In this document: piece after piece, positions 24,609 through 32,832 of the stretch
Layout of the letters: each line of letters begins with the position of its first letter
How positions within the stretch are numbered: the first letter of the stretch is position 1
Source: Albimonas marina
Lineage (GTDB): Bacteria; Pseudomonadota; Alphaproteobacteria; Rhodobacterales; Rhodobacteraceae
DNA: 64,000 bases
Direction: 5' to 3'
NCBI RefSeq assembly: GCF_029223255.1
Contig: NZ_JARHUC010000003.1
Coordinates: 682,001-746,000 of the forward strand
Translations under genes and position numbers: made by a program
The notes under the pieces: model-generated
The model's input: only the letters and a program-made list of their open reading frames with translations
Database searches by the model: none
What the model was told of the DNA's origin: nothing

Positions 24609-26480
24609 ATGTCGTTCAAGTTCCACATTGTCGCCGCAATCGCCGTCGGCGGGCTCGCAGGAGGCGCGTCGCTCGCGCCCGCGGGTCCCGCCGTCGCCCA
24701 GACCCTGGGTCTGACGGCGAGCCCGGCGGCGACGGCCTCCTCCACGCCGGTCAAGGATGCCCTGCTGGGCGCGGACCGCACGGCCTCCGAGGCGGCCGCG
24801 GCCCCCGCAGAGACGTCCGCCGAGGTCGCCTCCGTCGAGACCGCGCCCGAAGCCGCGCCCCAGGCCGGGACGGGCGCCGCGGCGCCGGTCGAGGCGGTTC
24901 CGCCCGCCCCGGCGCCGGCCCCCGAGACCGTGGCCGCCGTTCCCTCGCCCCAGACCCCGCTGGCCGCCGCGATCCTGCGCGCCGCGGCCTCGGACGGCGA
25001 GCTGAAGGCCTGGTACGCCGCGCGCGACGGCCGCCCCGCCTGGACCGTCTCGGGCGGCGAGCTGGACGCGCAGGCGCTGCTCGCGCGTCTCGACGAGGCC
25101 GAGAGCCACGCGCTGCCCGCCGCCGCCTATTCGCCCGCCGCGCTGCGCCAGCGCGCGCAGGGGGCGCTCGCCTCCTCCGGCGCGCCCGAGGACATGGCGG
25201 CGCTGGAGCTCGACCTCAGCCGGGCGCTGGTGCGCTATGCCGGCGACATGAGCGCGGGCGCGCTGGTGCCCAGCCGCATCGATTCCGACATCCACGTCTT
25301 CCCCGACCGGCCGAAGGCGATGGCGCTGATGACCCAGGCCGAGACCGCGCCGGACCTGGGCGCCTGGCTCGACGGGCTGGCCCCGACCGATCCGGGCTAC
25401 GCGCCGCTGCGCGCGCTCTACGCCCGCCTGCAGACCGAGGCGGCCTCGGGCGGCTGGCGCGCCACCCTGTCCGAGGGCGGCACCCTGCGCCCCGGCCAGA
25501 CCGGCGAGCGGGTGACCCAGCTGCGCGCGCGCCTGGCCGAGCTCGGCGAGCCCACGCCGGCCTCCGCGAGCCCCGAGCTCTACGACGCGGGCCTCGAGAC
25601 CGCGGTGAAGGCCTTCCAGCGCCGCCACGGGCTGAACGACGACGGCATCGCCGGCGCGCGCACCTTCGCGGCGCTCGGCGCGGACGTCGGCTCGCGCATC
25701 CGGCAGGTCGCGGTGAACCTCGAGCGGATGCGCTGGGCGCCCCATGACCTGGGCCGCAAGTACATCGTGGTGAACCAGCCCGACTACCGCCTGCGCCTCT
25801 ACGAGGACGGCAAGCTGATCCACCAGACCCGCGTGGTCGTGGGCCAGCGCCAGCACCAGACGCCCGAGTTCATCGACGACATGGACCACCTGGTGGTGAA
25901 CCCGTCGTGGAACGTGCCCCGCTCGATCGCGACGAACGAGATCCTGCCGGCGCTGCGCAAGGATCCCTACTACCTCGAGAAGCAGAACATGCGGCTGATC
26001 TCGACCGACGGCGGCCCGGTGCCGGCGGATCCGTCGTTCGTGGACTGGACGCAGTATTCCAAGGGCCACTTCCCCTATCGCGTGAAGCAGGCGCCGGGCG
26101 ACGGCAACGCGCTGGGGAAGGTGAAGTTCATGTTCCCCAACCAGTTCTCGATCTACCTGCACGACACGCCGTCCAAGCGGCTGTTCTCGCGCGACGCGCG
26201 GGCCTTCTCGCACGGCTGCGTGCGGGTCGAGAACCCGTTCGAGCTGGCCTACATCCTGCTCGCCCCGCAGTACGCGGACCCCAAGGGCTCGTTCCAGTCG
26301 CTGCTGGATTCGGGCCGCGAGCGCTGGGTGAACCTCAAGGAGCCGGTGAAGGTGAACCTCACCTACCGCACCGCCTGGGTGGACGAGCATGGCCAGGCGC
26401 AGTTCCGCGCCGACGTCTACGACCGCGACGAGGCGGTCTGGGCCGCGCTGGAGGAGAAGGGCCTGGCCCCCGCCTACTGA
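24609..26480 (+). CDS. L,D-transpeptidase (YcbB/LdtD type)
   Basis: This 623-residue exported protein has a signal peptide (1-30) and a long Ala/Pro/Glu-rich linker to about residue 120. A scaffold helical domain is followed by a peptidoglycan-binding segment (LRPGQTGERVTQLRARLAEL) near residue 300 and a YkuD catalytic domain. The active site SHGCVRVENP places the nucleophile at Cys537, with the upstream His in IYLHDTPSKRLF. Such enzymes make 3-3 cross-links in peptidoglycan or attach proteins to it. The protein ends shortly before a strong terminator and is divergent from the DUF882 gene. Confidence 0.92.
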   Translation: MSFKFHIVAAIAVGGLAGGASLAPAGPAVAQTLGLTASPAATASSTPVKDALLGADRTASEAAAAPAETSAEVASVETAPEAAPQAGTGAAAPVEAVPPAPAPAPETVAAVPSPQTPLAAAILRAAASDGELKAWYAARDGRPAWTVSGGELDAQALLARLDEAESHALPAAAYSPAALRQRAQGALASSGAPEDMAALELDLSRALVRYAGDMSAGALVPSRIDSDIHVFPDRPKAMALMTQAETAPDLGAWLDGLAPTDPGYAPLRALYARLQTEAASGGWRATLSEGGTLRPGQTGERVTQLRARLAELGEPTPASASPELYDAGLETAVKAFQRRHGLNDDGIAGARTFAALGADVGSRIRQVAVNLERMRWAPHDLGRKYIVVNQPDYRLRLYEDGKLIHQTRVVVGQRQHQTPEFIDDMDHLVVNPSWNVPRSIATNEILPALRKDPYYLEKQNMRLISTDGGPVPADPSFVDWTQYSKGHFPYRVKQAPGDGNALGKVKFMFPNQFSIYLHDTPSKRLFSRDARAFSHGCVRVENPFELAYILLAPQYADPKGSFQSLLDSGRERWVNLKEPVKVNLTYRTAWVDEHGQAQFRADVYDRDEAVWAALEEKGLAPAY

Positions 26481-26521
26481 GGCCCGCCTGAAAAGCCGCG
26501 GCGCCCCGCGCCGCGATCCCG

Positions 26522-26552
26522 CCCCCGCGCCGTCCCCGGCGCGGGGGTTTTT
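26522..26552 (+). terminator. Rho-independent terminator after the L,D-transpeptidase gene
   Basis: CCCCCGCGCC (26522-26531) pairs with GGCGCGGGGG (26538-26547), followed by five Ts. Confidence 0.88.
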
Positions 26553-26654
26553 CATGCGCCCGATCCCGCGCCGGGGACTGGCCGGGGCGCCTCGCGGCCG
26601 CTAATCAGGGCGCGGGGGAGGCGAGCCGGCCCCCCGCAATCGACGGAGCCGCCC

Positions 26655-27734
26655 ATGACCGCCCATCGCATCGCCGACGTCGCCGCCGCCCTGGGGCTGG
26701 AGCATGCCGGCGACGGGGACCTGATGGTGCGCACGCCCGCTCCGCCCGCCCAGGCGGGGCCCGAGGACCTGGCCGTCGCGATGGACCCCAAGTTCCTGGG
26801 CGACCTCGCCGCCGGCCGGGCGCGGGCGGCGGTGCTGCCGGCGGGAGCCGACTGGCGGGGGCTGGGGCTCGCGGCTGCGATCTTCGCGCCGCGCGCGCGC
26901 TACGCCATGGCCGGGCTGACCGCGCGCTTCCAGCACCCGGTCGACGCGCCCGCGGGGGTGCACCCTTCGGCGATCGTCGACCCCTCGGCCGAGATCGGGC
27001 CCGGCGCCTCGATCGGGCCGTTCGTGGTGATCGGGCGGGACGTGAAGATCGGCGCGCGGGCGCGGATCCTGAGCCATGTCTCCGTCGGGGCCGAGGCGCG
27101 GATCGGCGACGACGCCCTGCTGATGGAGGGGGTGCGCATCGGCGCGCGGGCCCGCATCGGGCATCGCTTCATCGCCCATCCCAACGCGGTCGCGGGCGCG
27201 GACGGCTTCAGCTTCGTCACGCCCGAGCCCGGCGCGGTCGAGGCCGCGAAGGACCGCGGCGCCTCGGACGTGTTCGGGGCGGCGGCGACGGTCTACGTGC
27301 GCATCCACTCGCTGGGATCGATCTCGGTGGGCGACGACGTGGAGCTGGGGGCGGGCGCCTGCCTCGACCGCGGCACCCTGAAGGACACCACGATCGGGAA
27401 CGGCACCAAGATCGACAACCTCGTGCAGGTCGGCCACAACGTCTCGGTCGGCGCGCACTGCCTGCTGTGCGCGCATGTGGGCATCGCCGGCTCGGCGGTG
27501 ATCGAGGACCGGGTGGTGCTGGGGGGCAAGGCGGGCGTCGCCGACCACCTGACCATCGGCCATGACAGCGTGATCGCGGGAGGCTCGGGCGTGGGCACCA
27601 ACGTGCCGCCGCGCTCGGTCATGATCGGCTCCCCGGCGATGAAGCGCGACGAGTTCAACCGCATGTACATGGCCATGCGCCGCCTGCCGCGGGCGATGGA
27701 CAAGCTGCGCGCCCTGACCGGAAGCCTGCGCTGA
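26655..27734 (+). CDS. lpxD: UDP-3-O-acylglucosamine N-acyltransferase LpxD
   Basis: This 359-residue enzyme adds the second 3-hydroxyacyl chain in lipid A synthesis, using acyl-ACP. The N-terminal uridine-binding domain (residues 1-100) precedes a left-handed beta helix of hexapeptide repeats (AEIGPGASIGPFVVIG and similar). The conserved histidine region is NLVQVGHNVSVG, and the C-terminal helix contains NRMYMAMRRLPRAMDKL. It is not next to fabZ or lpxA here. Instead an acyl carrier protein and a ketoacyl synthase follow on the same strand, which suggests a dedicated acyl supply. Confidence 0.94.
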   Translation: MTAHRIADVAAALGLEHAGDGDLMVRTPAPPAQAGPEDLAVAMDPKFLGDLAAGRARAAVLPAGADWRGLGLAAAIFAPRARYAMAGLTARFQHPVDAPAGVHPSAIVDPSAEIGPGASIGPFVVIGRDVKIGARARILSHVSVGAEARIGDDALLMEGVRIGARARIGHRFIAHPNAVAGADGFSFVTPEPGAVEAAKDRGASDVFGAAATVYVRIHSLGSISVGDDVELGAGACLDRGTLKDTTIGNGTKIDNLVQVGHNVSVGAHCLLCAHVGIAGSAVIEDRVVLGGKAGVADHLTIGHDSVIAGGSGVGTNVPPRSVMIGSPAMKRDEFNRMYMAMRRLPRAMDKLRALTGSLR

Positions 27735-27865
27735 CCCCTTGCGCCTGCCGGAGGGTGGGACCAGATTTCGCCTTCCCTGACCTCCGTCGAGGGGGTAACA
27801 GGGCCGTCGGGCGGACCGTCGCTCCGTCGACGTCGCCGGGCTTTGTCGTTCCGTGGGAGGTCGAG

Positions 27866-28171
27866 ATGACCGATGCCGCCGCCGCCGCCGCCGCAACCGG
27901 ATCCGCCGAGGACGAGGTCGCCCGCGAGGTGATCCGCATCATCGCCGACCAGGCCGTGCTCGATCCCGCCGAAGTGCGCCTGAGCTCGACGCCCGAGGAG
28001 CTGGGGGTCGACAGCCTCGGCCTCGTCGAGACCGTCTTCGCCATCGAGGAGCGGTTCGACATCTCGATCCCTTTCAACGCCAACGACCCTGCGCAGAGCG
28101 AGTTCGACATCGCCGACGTCGCGGCGATCGTCGCAGCGGTGAAGCGCCTGATCGCCGAGCAGAAAGGCTGA
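27866..28171 (+). CDS. Acyl carrier protein (specialised)
   Basis: This 101-residue protein has the ACP four-helix pattern. The phosphopantetheine site ELGVDSLGLVE has Ser50. It differs from housekeeping AcpP in its alanine-rich N-terminus and its DSLGLVE instead of DSLDTVE. AGGTCGAG precedes the ATG at 27866. The ketoacyl synthase starts 5 bases after its stop and lpxD is just upstream, which recalls the rhizobial AcpXL system for special lipid A acyl chains. The specific role is an inference from neighbours. Confidence 0.88.
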   Translation: MTDAAAAAAATGSAEDEVAREVIRIIADQAVLDPAEVRLSSTPEELGVDSLGLVETVFAIEERFDISIPFNANDPAQSEFDIADVAAIVAAVKRLIAEQKG

Positions 28172-28175
28172 GCGC

Positions 28176-29420
28176 ATGACCGCTCCGCGCGCGCAGAGCG
28201 CCGCAGGCGGCCCGCGCCGGGTCGTCGTCACCGGCATGGGCGTCGTCTCGGCGCTGGGGCTCGACTCGGGCGCGCACTGGCGGGCGCTGGTCGAGGGGGT
28301 CTGCGGGATCGGCCCGCTGGAGATCCGCGACCTCGACCGGCTGAGCGTGGGGATCGGCGGGCAGGCGAAGGGCTTCGACGGGGGGGAGCGGTTCTCCCGC
28401 TCCCAGCTCACGCTCTACGACCGTCACGCGCAGCTCGCGCTGACCGCGGCCGCCGAGGCCTGGGCCCAGTCCGACCCCGGCCTGAGCGAGGCGGAGGCCC
28501 TGCGCGCCGCGGTGGTGATCGGCACCGCGCTGCCAGGGATGAACACGGTCGACGACAGCTATCGCGCGGTGTTCGAGGAGGGGAAGAGCCGGGTGCATCC
28601 CTTCGTGGTGCCCCGGCTGATGGTCTCGGCGCCCGCCTCCCACATCTCGATGACCCACGGGCTGAAGGGGCCGGCGTGGACGGTGTCGACCGCCTGCGCC
28701 TCGGCCAACCACGCCATCGGGCAGGCCTTCCACCTGGTCCGCTCGGGCGCCGCGCCGCTGGCGGTGGCGGGCGGGGCGGAGGCGCCGCTGACCTTCGGCG
28801 CGATGAAGGCCTGGGAAGGGCTGCGGGTGATGACGAAGGACGTCTGCCGCCCGTTCTCTAAGGGCCGCACCGGCATGGCCATCGCCGAGGGCGCGGGCGT
28901 CTTCGTGCTCGAGGACCTGGAGCGGGCGCAGGCCCGCGGCGCGACGATCCTGGGCGAGGTGGCGGGGTTCGCGATGTCGGCGGATGCGGGCGACATCGTG
29001 CAGCCCTCGGTCGACGGCGCCTCTCGCGCCATCGCGGGGGCGCTGGCGGACGCGGGCATGGACCCGGGCGAGGTCGCCTACGTGAACGCCCACGGCACCG
29101 GCACCGCGGCCAACGACCGGACCGAGGTCGCGGCCCTGCGCCAGGTGTTCGGGGGGCTGGCGGACGGGCTCTCGATCTCGTCCACCAAGTCGATGCACGG
29201 GCATGCGCTGGGGGCCGCGGGGGCGCTGGAGTTCGCCGCCGTCCTGGGCGCGCTGCGCGAGGGGGTGATCCCGCCGACGGCGAACCACCTCGAGGCGGAC
29301 CCCGAGTGCGATCTCGACGTCACCCCCAACGTGGCGCGGGAGCGGGCGGTCCCCGCCGCGCTGAGCAACGCCTTCGCCTTCGGCGGGCTGAACGCGGTGC
29401 TGGCGCTGCGGCGGGTCTGA
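28176..29420 (+). CDS. Beta-ketoacyl-ACP synthase (KAS II/FabF-like)
   Basis: This 414-residue condensing enzyme has the thiolase fold. The active-site cysteine is Cys174 in STACASANHAIG, and the two catalytic histidines are in VNAHGTGTAANDRTE and KSMHGHALGAAG. The C-terminal SNAFAFGGLNAVL is the usual glycine-rich loop. It is probably the partner of the ACP encoded 5 bases upstream, extending an acyl chain on it. It differs from the housekeeping FabF by its position next to lpxD. A strong bidirectional terminator follows. Confidence 0.93.
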   Translation: MTAPRAQSAAGGPRRVVVTGMGVVSALGLDSGAHWRALVEGVCGIGPLEIRDLDRLSVGIGGQAKGFDGGERFSRSQLTLYDRHAQLALTAAAEAWAQSDPGLSEAEALRAAVVIGTALPGMNTVDDSYRAVFEEGKSRVHPFVVPRLMVSAPASHISMTHGLKGPAWTVSTACASANHAIGQAFHLVRSGAAPLAVAGGAEAPLTFGAMKAWEGLRVMTKDVCRPFSKGRTGMAIAEGAGVFVLEDLERAQARGATILGEVAGFAMSADAGDIVQPSVDGASRAIAGALADAGMDPGEVAYVNAHGTGTAANDRTEVAALRQVFGGLADGLSISSTKSMHGHALGAAGALEFAAVLGALREGVIPPTANHLEADPECDLDVTPNVARERAVPAALSNAFAFGGLNAVLALRRV

Positions 29421-29467
29421 GGGGGCCGGGGGCGCGGTCCGAGGGGGCCGGGCCTTGCCGAACGCGA

Positions 29468-29495
29468 AACGGGCCGCCCCATGGGGCGGCCCGTT
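29468..29495. terminator. Bidirectional terminator
   Basis: Perfect 12-bp arms (29468-29479 and 29484-29495) around CATG lie between the converging ketoacyl synthase and IalB genes, flanked by TTT on both outgoing strands. Confidence 0.75.
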
Positions 29496-29521
29496 CGGTT
29501 TCCGGCCCGAGGGCGCGCGGC

Positions 29522-30259
29522 TTACTCGGCCAGCGCGTTGTAGGCGGCGGTGAAGCCCGACAGCGAGATGTCGATGTTGAACTCGGTGCCGCCCTGGCCG
29601 CCCTGGGGCACCACGAAGCCGAACTTGGCGACCGCGCCCTTCTTCATGGCCGAGACCATGGCATTGGGAATCGGCTGGCGCATCAGGCAGCCCTCGGACA
29701 GGCAGATCGAGAACTGGGCGCGCTGGCTCTCGGCGCTGTCGATCTGCAGGCTCAGCCCCTCGCGCAGGAACACGCCCAGGGGGACGCGCACGTCCATCAC
29801 CGCCTCGACGGTGCCCTGCTGGGTCTGCTGCGGGGGGATGCGGCGGATCGACAGCTCCATCACCTCGCGGCCGTCGGCGTTGTAGCCGAGCTGGCGCATG
29901 ATGCAGGGCGGCTTGCCGTCGAGGCACAGGATCGTCCAGTCGCCATGGGTCGCGACCACCTGCGGCTGCGGGCCGGCGGGCTGCTGCGGGGCCTGCTGGG
30001 CGGGCGCCTGCTGGGCGGGCGCCTGCTGGGCCTGGGCGGGGGCCTGCTGGGCGGGCGCGGCAGGCGCCAGGGCGGGGGCCTGGGCCGCGGGCGCCTCGGC
30101 GGCCGGGGCGGCGGGCGCGGGGGCCTGCGCCGCCGGGGCCTGGGCGGGGTCGCTCGTCCCGGTCTGCGCCTGCTGGGCGAGCGCAGGGGCCGCCGCGCCG
30201 GCCATCAGGGCGGCCAGCGCCGCAAGGCGGAGGGAAGAGCGGACGTGGGTTCTCGGCAT
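29522..30259 (-). CDS. Invasion associated locus B (IalB) family protein
   Basis: This 245-residue periplasmic protein has a signal peptide (1-28) and a low-complexity Ala/Pro/Gln region with repeated QQAPAQ units (about 30-98). The IalB domain follows (about 100-245), with HGDWTILCLDG, the disulfide pattern PPCIMRQ, ICLSEGCLMRQPI and the C-terminal FNIDISLSGFTAAY. IalB was named in Bartonella; in free-living alphaproteobacteria the role is unknown. GGAATCGAC precedes the ATG. It is downstream of the metal importer operon but separated by a terminator hairpin. Confidence 0.9.
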   Translation of the reverse strand: MPRTHVRSSLRLAALAALMAGAAAPALAQQAQTGTSDPAQAPAAQAPAPAAPAAEAPAAQAPALAPAAPAQQAPAQAQQAPAQQAPAQQAPQQPAGPQPQVVATHGDWTILCLDGKPPCIMRQLGYNADGREVMELSIRRIPPQQTQQGTVEAVMDVRVPLGVFLREGLSLQIDSAESQRAQFSICLSEGCLMRQPIPNAMVSAMKKGAVAKFGFVVPQGGQGGTEFNIDISLSGFTAAYNALAE

Positions 30260-30445
30260 GTCGATTCCTGTGCGCTTCGGGCTCGGTCTCCGCGCGGCGT
30301 CTCCGGGCGCGCCCGTCGCGGCGCTCGGCCCCGGACGGTGCGCCGCGGTGCACGCGCGGCTCGGCTCGGGTTCGGGTTCTCGCCGCCGCTAAAGGCGAAA
30401 TCAAGGCCCGCGCCGGAGAGGGGCGCGGGACCTCCCCGGAAAATG

Positions 30446-30473
30446 AAAAGGACGCCCTCCCAAGCGTCCTTTT
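30446..30473 (-). terminator. Perfect hairpin with CCTCCCAA loop in the gap after the metal importer
   Basis: AAAAGGACGC (30446-30455) pairs perfectly with GCGTCCTTTT (30464-30473). On the minus strand CATTTTCC follows, consistent with termination of the importer operon. On the plus strand the loop carries CCUCCC, and a second small hairpin CCGCATGTGCGG lies just downstream with TTCTTTT after it. The rest of the 407-base gap (30260-30666) shows no gene. Confidence 0.6.
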
Positions 30474-30666
30474 CCCGCATGTGCGGCGTTCTTTTGGTGG
30501 ACCGCTCCCCGTTTCGCCCGGTCTCCGGGTTCTCGGCGGGGGCGGGCCCCGTAGGTCCCTGTCGGACTGGCCGTGCCAATCGCAAGGGGGACGCTACGGT
30601 GAGTCGCAGGGGGGGTCAAGCCCCGTGGAGGGCTGGCAAGCATTGATCTTTCCCTAACGCCATTCG

Positions 30667-31617
30667 TCAGGAAACCGTAGCGTTGGCGCGACGCCGCCGC
30701 GGGCCCGCCACGCAGGCCAGCGCCAGGATCGCGCCGGCGACCACGGCGATCATCCCCGCCGCCCCGACCGCGTCGGAGGCCCCGAACCACAGCGGCCCGT
30801 AGCCCGCCAGCACGTAGCCCAGGATCGAGGAGACGGCGGCGAACAGCAGGCTCCACGCCACCTGCCGGCCCAGCCGGTCGGTCATCAGCCGAGCGGCGGC
30901 GGGGGGGCAGACGAACATCGCGATCACGATGATCGAGCCGACGGCGTCGAAGGCCGCCACCGCCGCCGTGGCGGTCGCCATGGTCAGCCCCACGCCGATC
31001 AGCCCGGTGGGCAGGCCGATGGCCGAGGCGTGGCCCGGATCGAAGGTGGTCAGCGTCAGCTCCTTCCAGAACAGCCGCGTCAGGATCGCCACCGCCGCCA
31101 GCACCACCGCCAGCCGCGGCGCCGCGTCGGGCAGGGAGGCGAGCGCGGCGGGGTCGAGCAGCGAGCTCCACCCCTGCGCGTCGAACCAGATCAGCGACTC
31201 GAGATTGCCGTAGAGCGCATGCTGCACGTCGAGATGGACCGAGGAGGCGTCGGAGCGCTCCAGCAGCAGGACGCCGGCGGCGAAGAGGGCGGTGAAGACC
31301 ACGCCCATCGCCGCCCCGCTCTCGATCCGGCCGAGGCGGCGCACGGCCTCGATCAGGGCGACGGCGACGACGGCGGCCGCGCCCGCGCCCAGCAGCATCG
31401 GCCAGGCGGCCACCGTGCCGGTGACCAGGAAGGCGAGCACGATGCCCGGCAGCGCGACGTGGGAGATCGCGTCCCCGATCAGCGCCTGCCGGCGCAGCAG
31501 CAGGAAGTTGCCCGGCAGCGCGCAGGCGAGCGAGGCGAGCAGACCCACCAGCATCGGCGGCAGGGAGATCATCACGAACTCGGGCGAGCGGATCTCGGCG
31601 ATCATGGCGACGATCAT
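30667..31617 (-). CDS. Metal ABC transporter permease
   Basis: This 316-residue protein is an ABC-3 family permease with about eight to nine membrane segments. Signatures are RRQALIGDAISHVALPGI near residue 42 and LYGNLESLIWFD, and it ends with a basic tail. It is the second permease of the importer and overlaps the first permease gene by four bases (ATGA), so the products are translationally coupled. The operon runs binding protein, ATPase, permease, permease. The metal is probably manganese, zinc or iron. Confidence 0.9.
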   Translation of the reverse strand: MIVAMIAEIRSPEFVMISLPPMLVGLLASLACALPGNFLLLRRQALIGDAISHVALPGIVLAFLVTGTVAAWPMLLGAGAAAVVAVALIEAVRRLGRIESGAAMGVVFTALFAAGVLLLERSDASSVHLDVQHALYGNLESLIWFDAQGWSSLLDPAALASLPDAAPRLAVVLAAVAILTRLFWKELTLTTFDPGHASAIGLPTGLIGVGLTMATATAAVAAFDAVGSIIVIAMFVCPPAAARLMTDRLGRQVAWSLLFAAVSSILGYVLAGYGPLWFGASDAVGAAGMIAVVAGAILALACVAGPRRRRANATVS

Positions 31618-32831
31618 GCGGGGGCGCCCCCCAGGGCGAGGCGACGGTCGATCTCGGCGATCTGGTCGGGGGTCAGGCTGCGCTCGAGCGGGGTGAGCCC
31701 GTCGTAGCGCTCGGCCACGCCCGCCTCGGGCAGCAGGGTTCGGGCGAGGGTCCAGCGGGCCTCGTCGCGGGCGGCGCGGGCGGCGGCGGCGCGGCCGGCC
31801 TCGGTCATCGCGCCGTCGGGGCGGATCAGGCCCCGGCGCAGCATCAGGCGCAGGGTCAGCCGGTCGTAGACCGCCTCGCCCCGCGCCAGCGCCAGCAGGC
31901 CCTGGCGCAGGTGGACCCGCGCCTCGAGCCGGCGGCGGCGCAGGAGGGCGGCGAGCACCCCGCGGCGCGGGGAGGCGAGGAAGGAGACGGCGAAGATCGC
32001 GAAGGCGACCAGCACGATGATCGGCCCGGTGGGCAGGCGCCCCTCGATCGAGGAGATCGCCGCGCCGACGTAGCCCGAGAGCCCGCCGAAGGCGGTGGCG
32101 AGCAGCGCCAGCGTCGAGACCCGGTCGGTCCAGAAGCGGGCGGCGACGGGGGGGATGATCAGCAGGGCGACGATCAGGACCAGGCCCACGATCTTCAGCC
32201 CCACCACGGTGACCAGCAGCGCCACGCCCATCATCGCGAGGTCGGTGCGCCAGACGCCCACGCCCGTCGCCTCGGCGTGCTCGGGGTCGAAGGCGACCAG
32301 CGTCATCGGGCGGCGCAGGGCGAAGACGAGGGCGGCGGCGAGGGCGCCCGCGACGGCGATGGTGATCGCCTCGGACTGAAGCATCCCGGCGGTGGAGCCC
32401 AGCAGGAACCCCTCGAGCCCCGCCGCCTTGCCCGCGGGCACGGTCTGGATCACCGTCAGCAGCACGATGCCGAGGCCGAAGGAGACGGAGAGGACGGCGC
32501 CGATGGCCGCGTCCTCGGCGAGCCGCGTGGCCCGGGTGATCCAGGCGACGAGGGCGAGGCCCAGCCCCGCCGAGATCGCCGAGCCCAGCATCAGCCCCGG
32601 CAGGAAGCGCCCGTCGCCGCCCAGCGCCACCATCGCGAGGAAGGCCGCCGCGACCCCGGGCAGGGTGGCGTGGCTGGCGGCGTCGGAGACCAGCGCGCGC
32701 TTGCGCAGGAACAGGAACGAGCCCGCCCCCCCGGCCGCGAGCCCCAGCATGCCCGCGCCCAGCGCCACCAGCGAGGCGTTCCAGCCCCCCTGAAGCGTCA
32801 GCGCCGCGATCAGCGCGCCGGCGAAGTCCAT
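31614..32831 (-). CDS. Metal ABC transporter permease with C-terminal winged-helix-like extension
   Basis: This 405-residue protein starts with an ABC-3 permease domain (about residues 1-290) with RKRALVSDAASHATLPGVAA and ATGVGVWRTDLAMMG. Past the last membrane segment it carries about 110 extra soluble residues (LRQGLLALARGEAVYDRL, LMLRRGLIRPDGAMTEAGR) ending in LTPDQIAEIDRRLA. That order of helices, wing and tail resembles the DtxR-type extension of some TroC/YtgC permeases, where a cleaved domain acts as a repressor in Chlamydia. Whether it binds DNA or metal here is not known. The ATPase gene is one base upstream. Confidence 0.88.
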   Translation of the reverse strand: MDFAGALIAALTLQGGWNASLVALGAGMLGLAAGGAGSFLFLRKRALVSDAASHATLPGVAAAFLAMVALGGDGRFLPGLMLGSAISAGLGLALVAWITRATRLAEDAAIGAVLSVSFGLGIVLLTVIQTVPAGKAAGLEGFLLGSTAGMLQSEAITIAVAGALAAALVFALRRPMTLVAFDPEHAEATGVGVWRTDLAMMGVALLVTVVGLKIVGLVLIVALLIIPPVAARFWTDRVSTLALLATAFGGLSGYVGAAISSIEGRLPTGPIIVLVAFAIFAVSFLASPRRGVLAALLRRRRLEARVHLRQGLLALARGEAVYDRLTLRLMLRRGLIRPDGAMTEAGRAAAARAARDEARWTLARTLLPEAGVAERYDGLTPLERSLTPDQIAEIDRRLALGGAPA

Positions 32832-32832
32832 C

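Noticed and set aside
30205-30585. Minus-strand 126-codon frame in the gap before IalB
   Set aside because: It runs through terminator hairpins, is Arg/Pro-rich and has no ribosome site.
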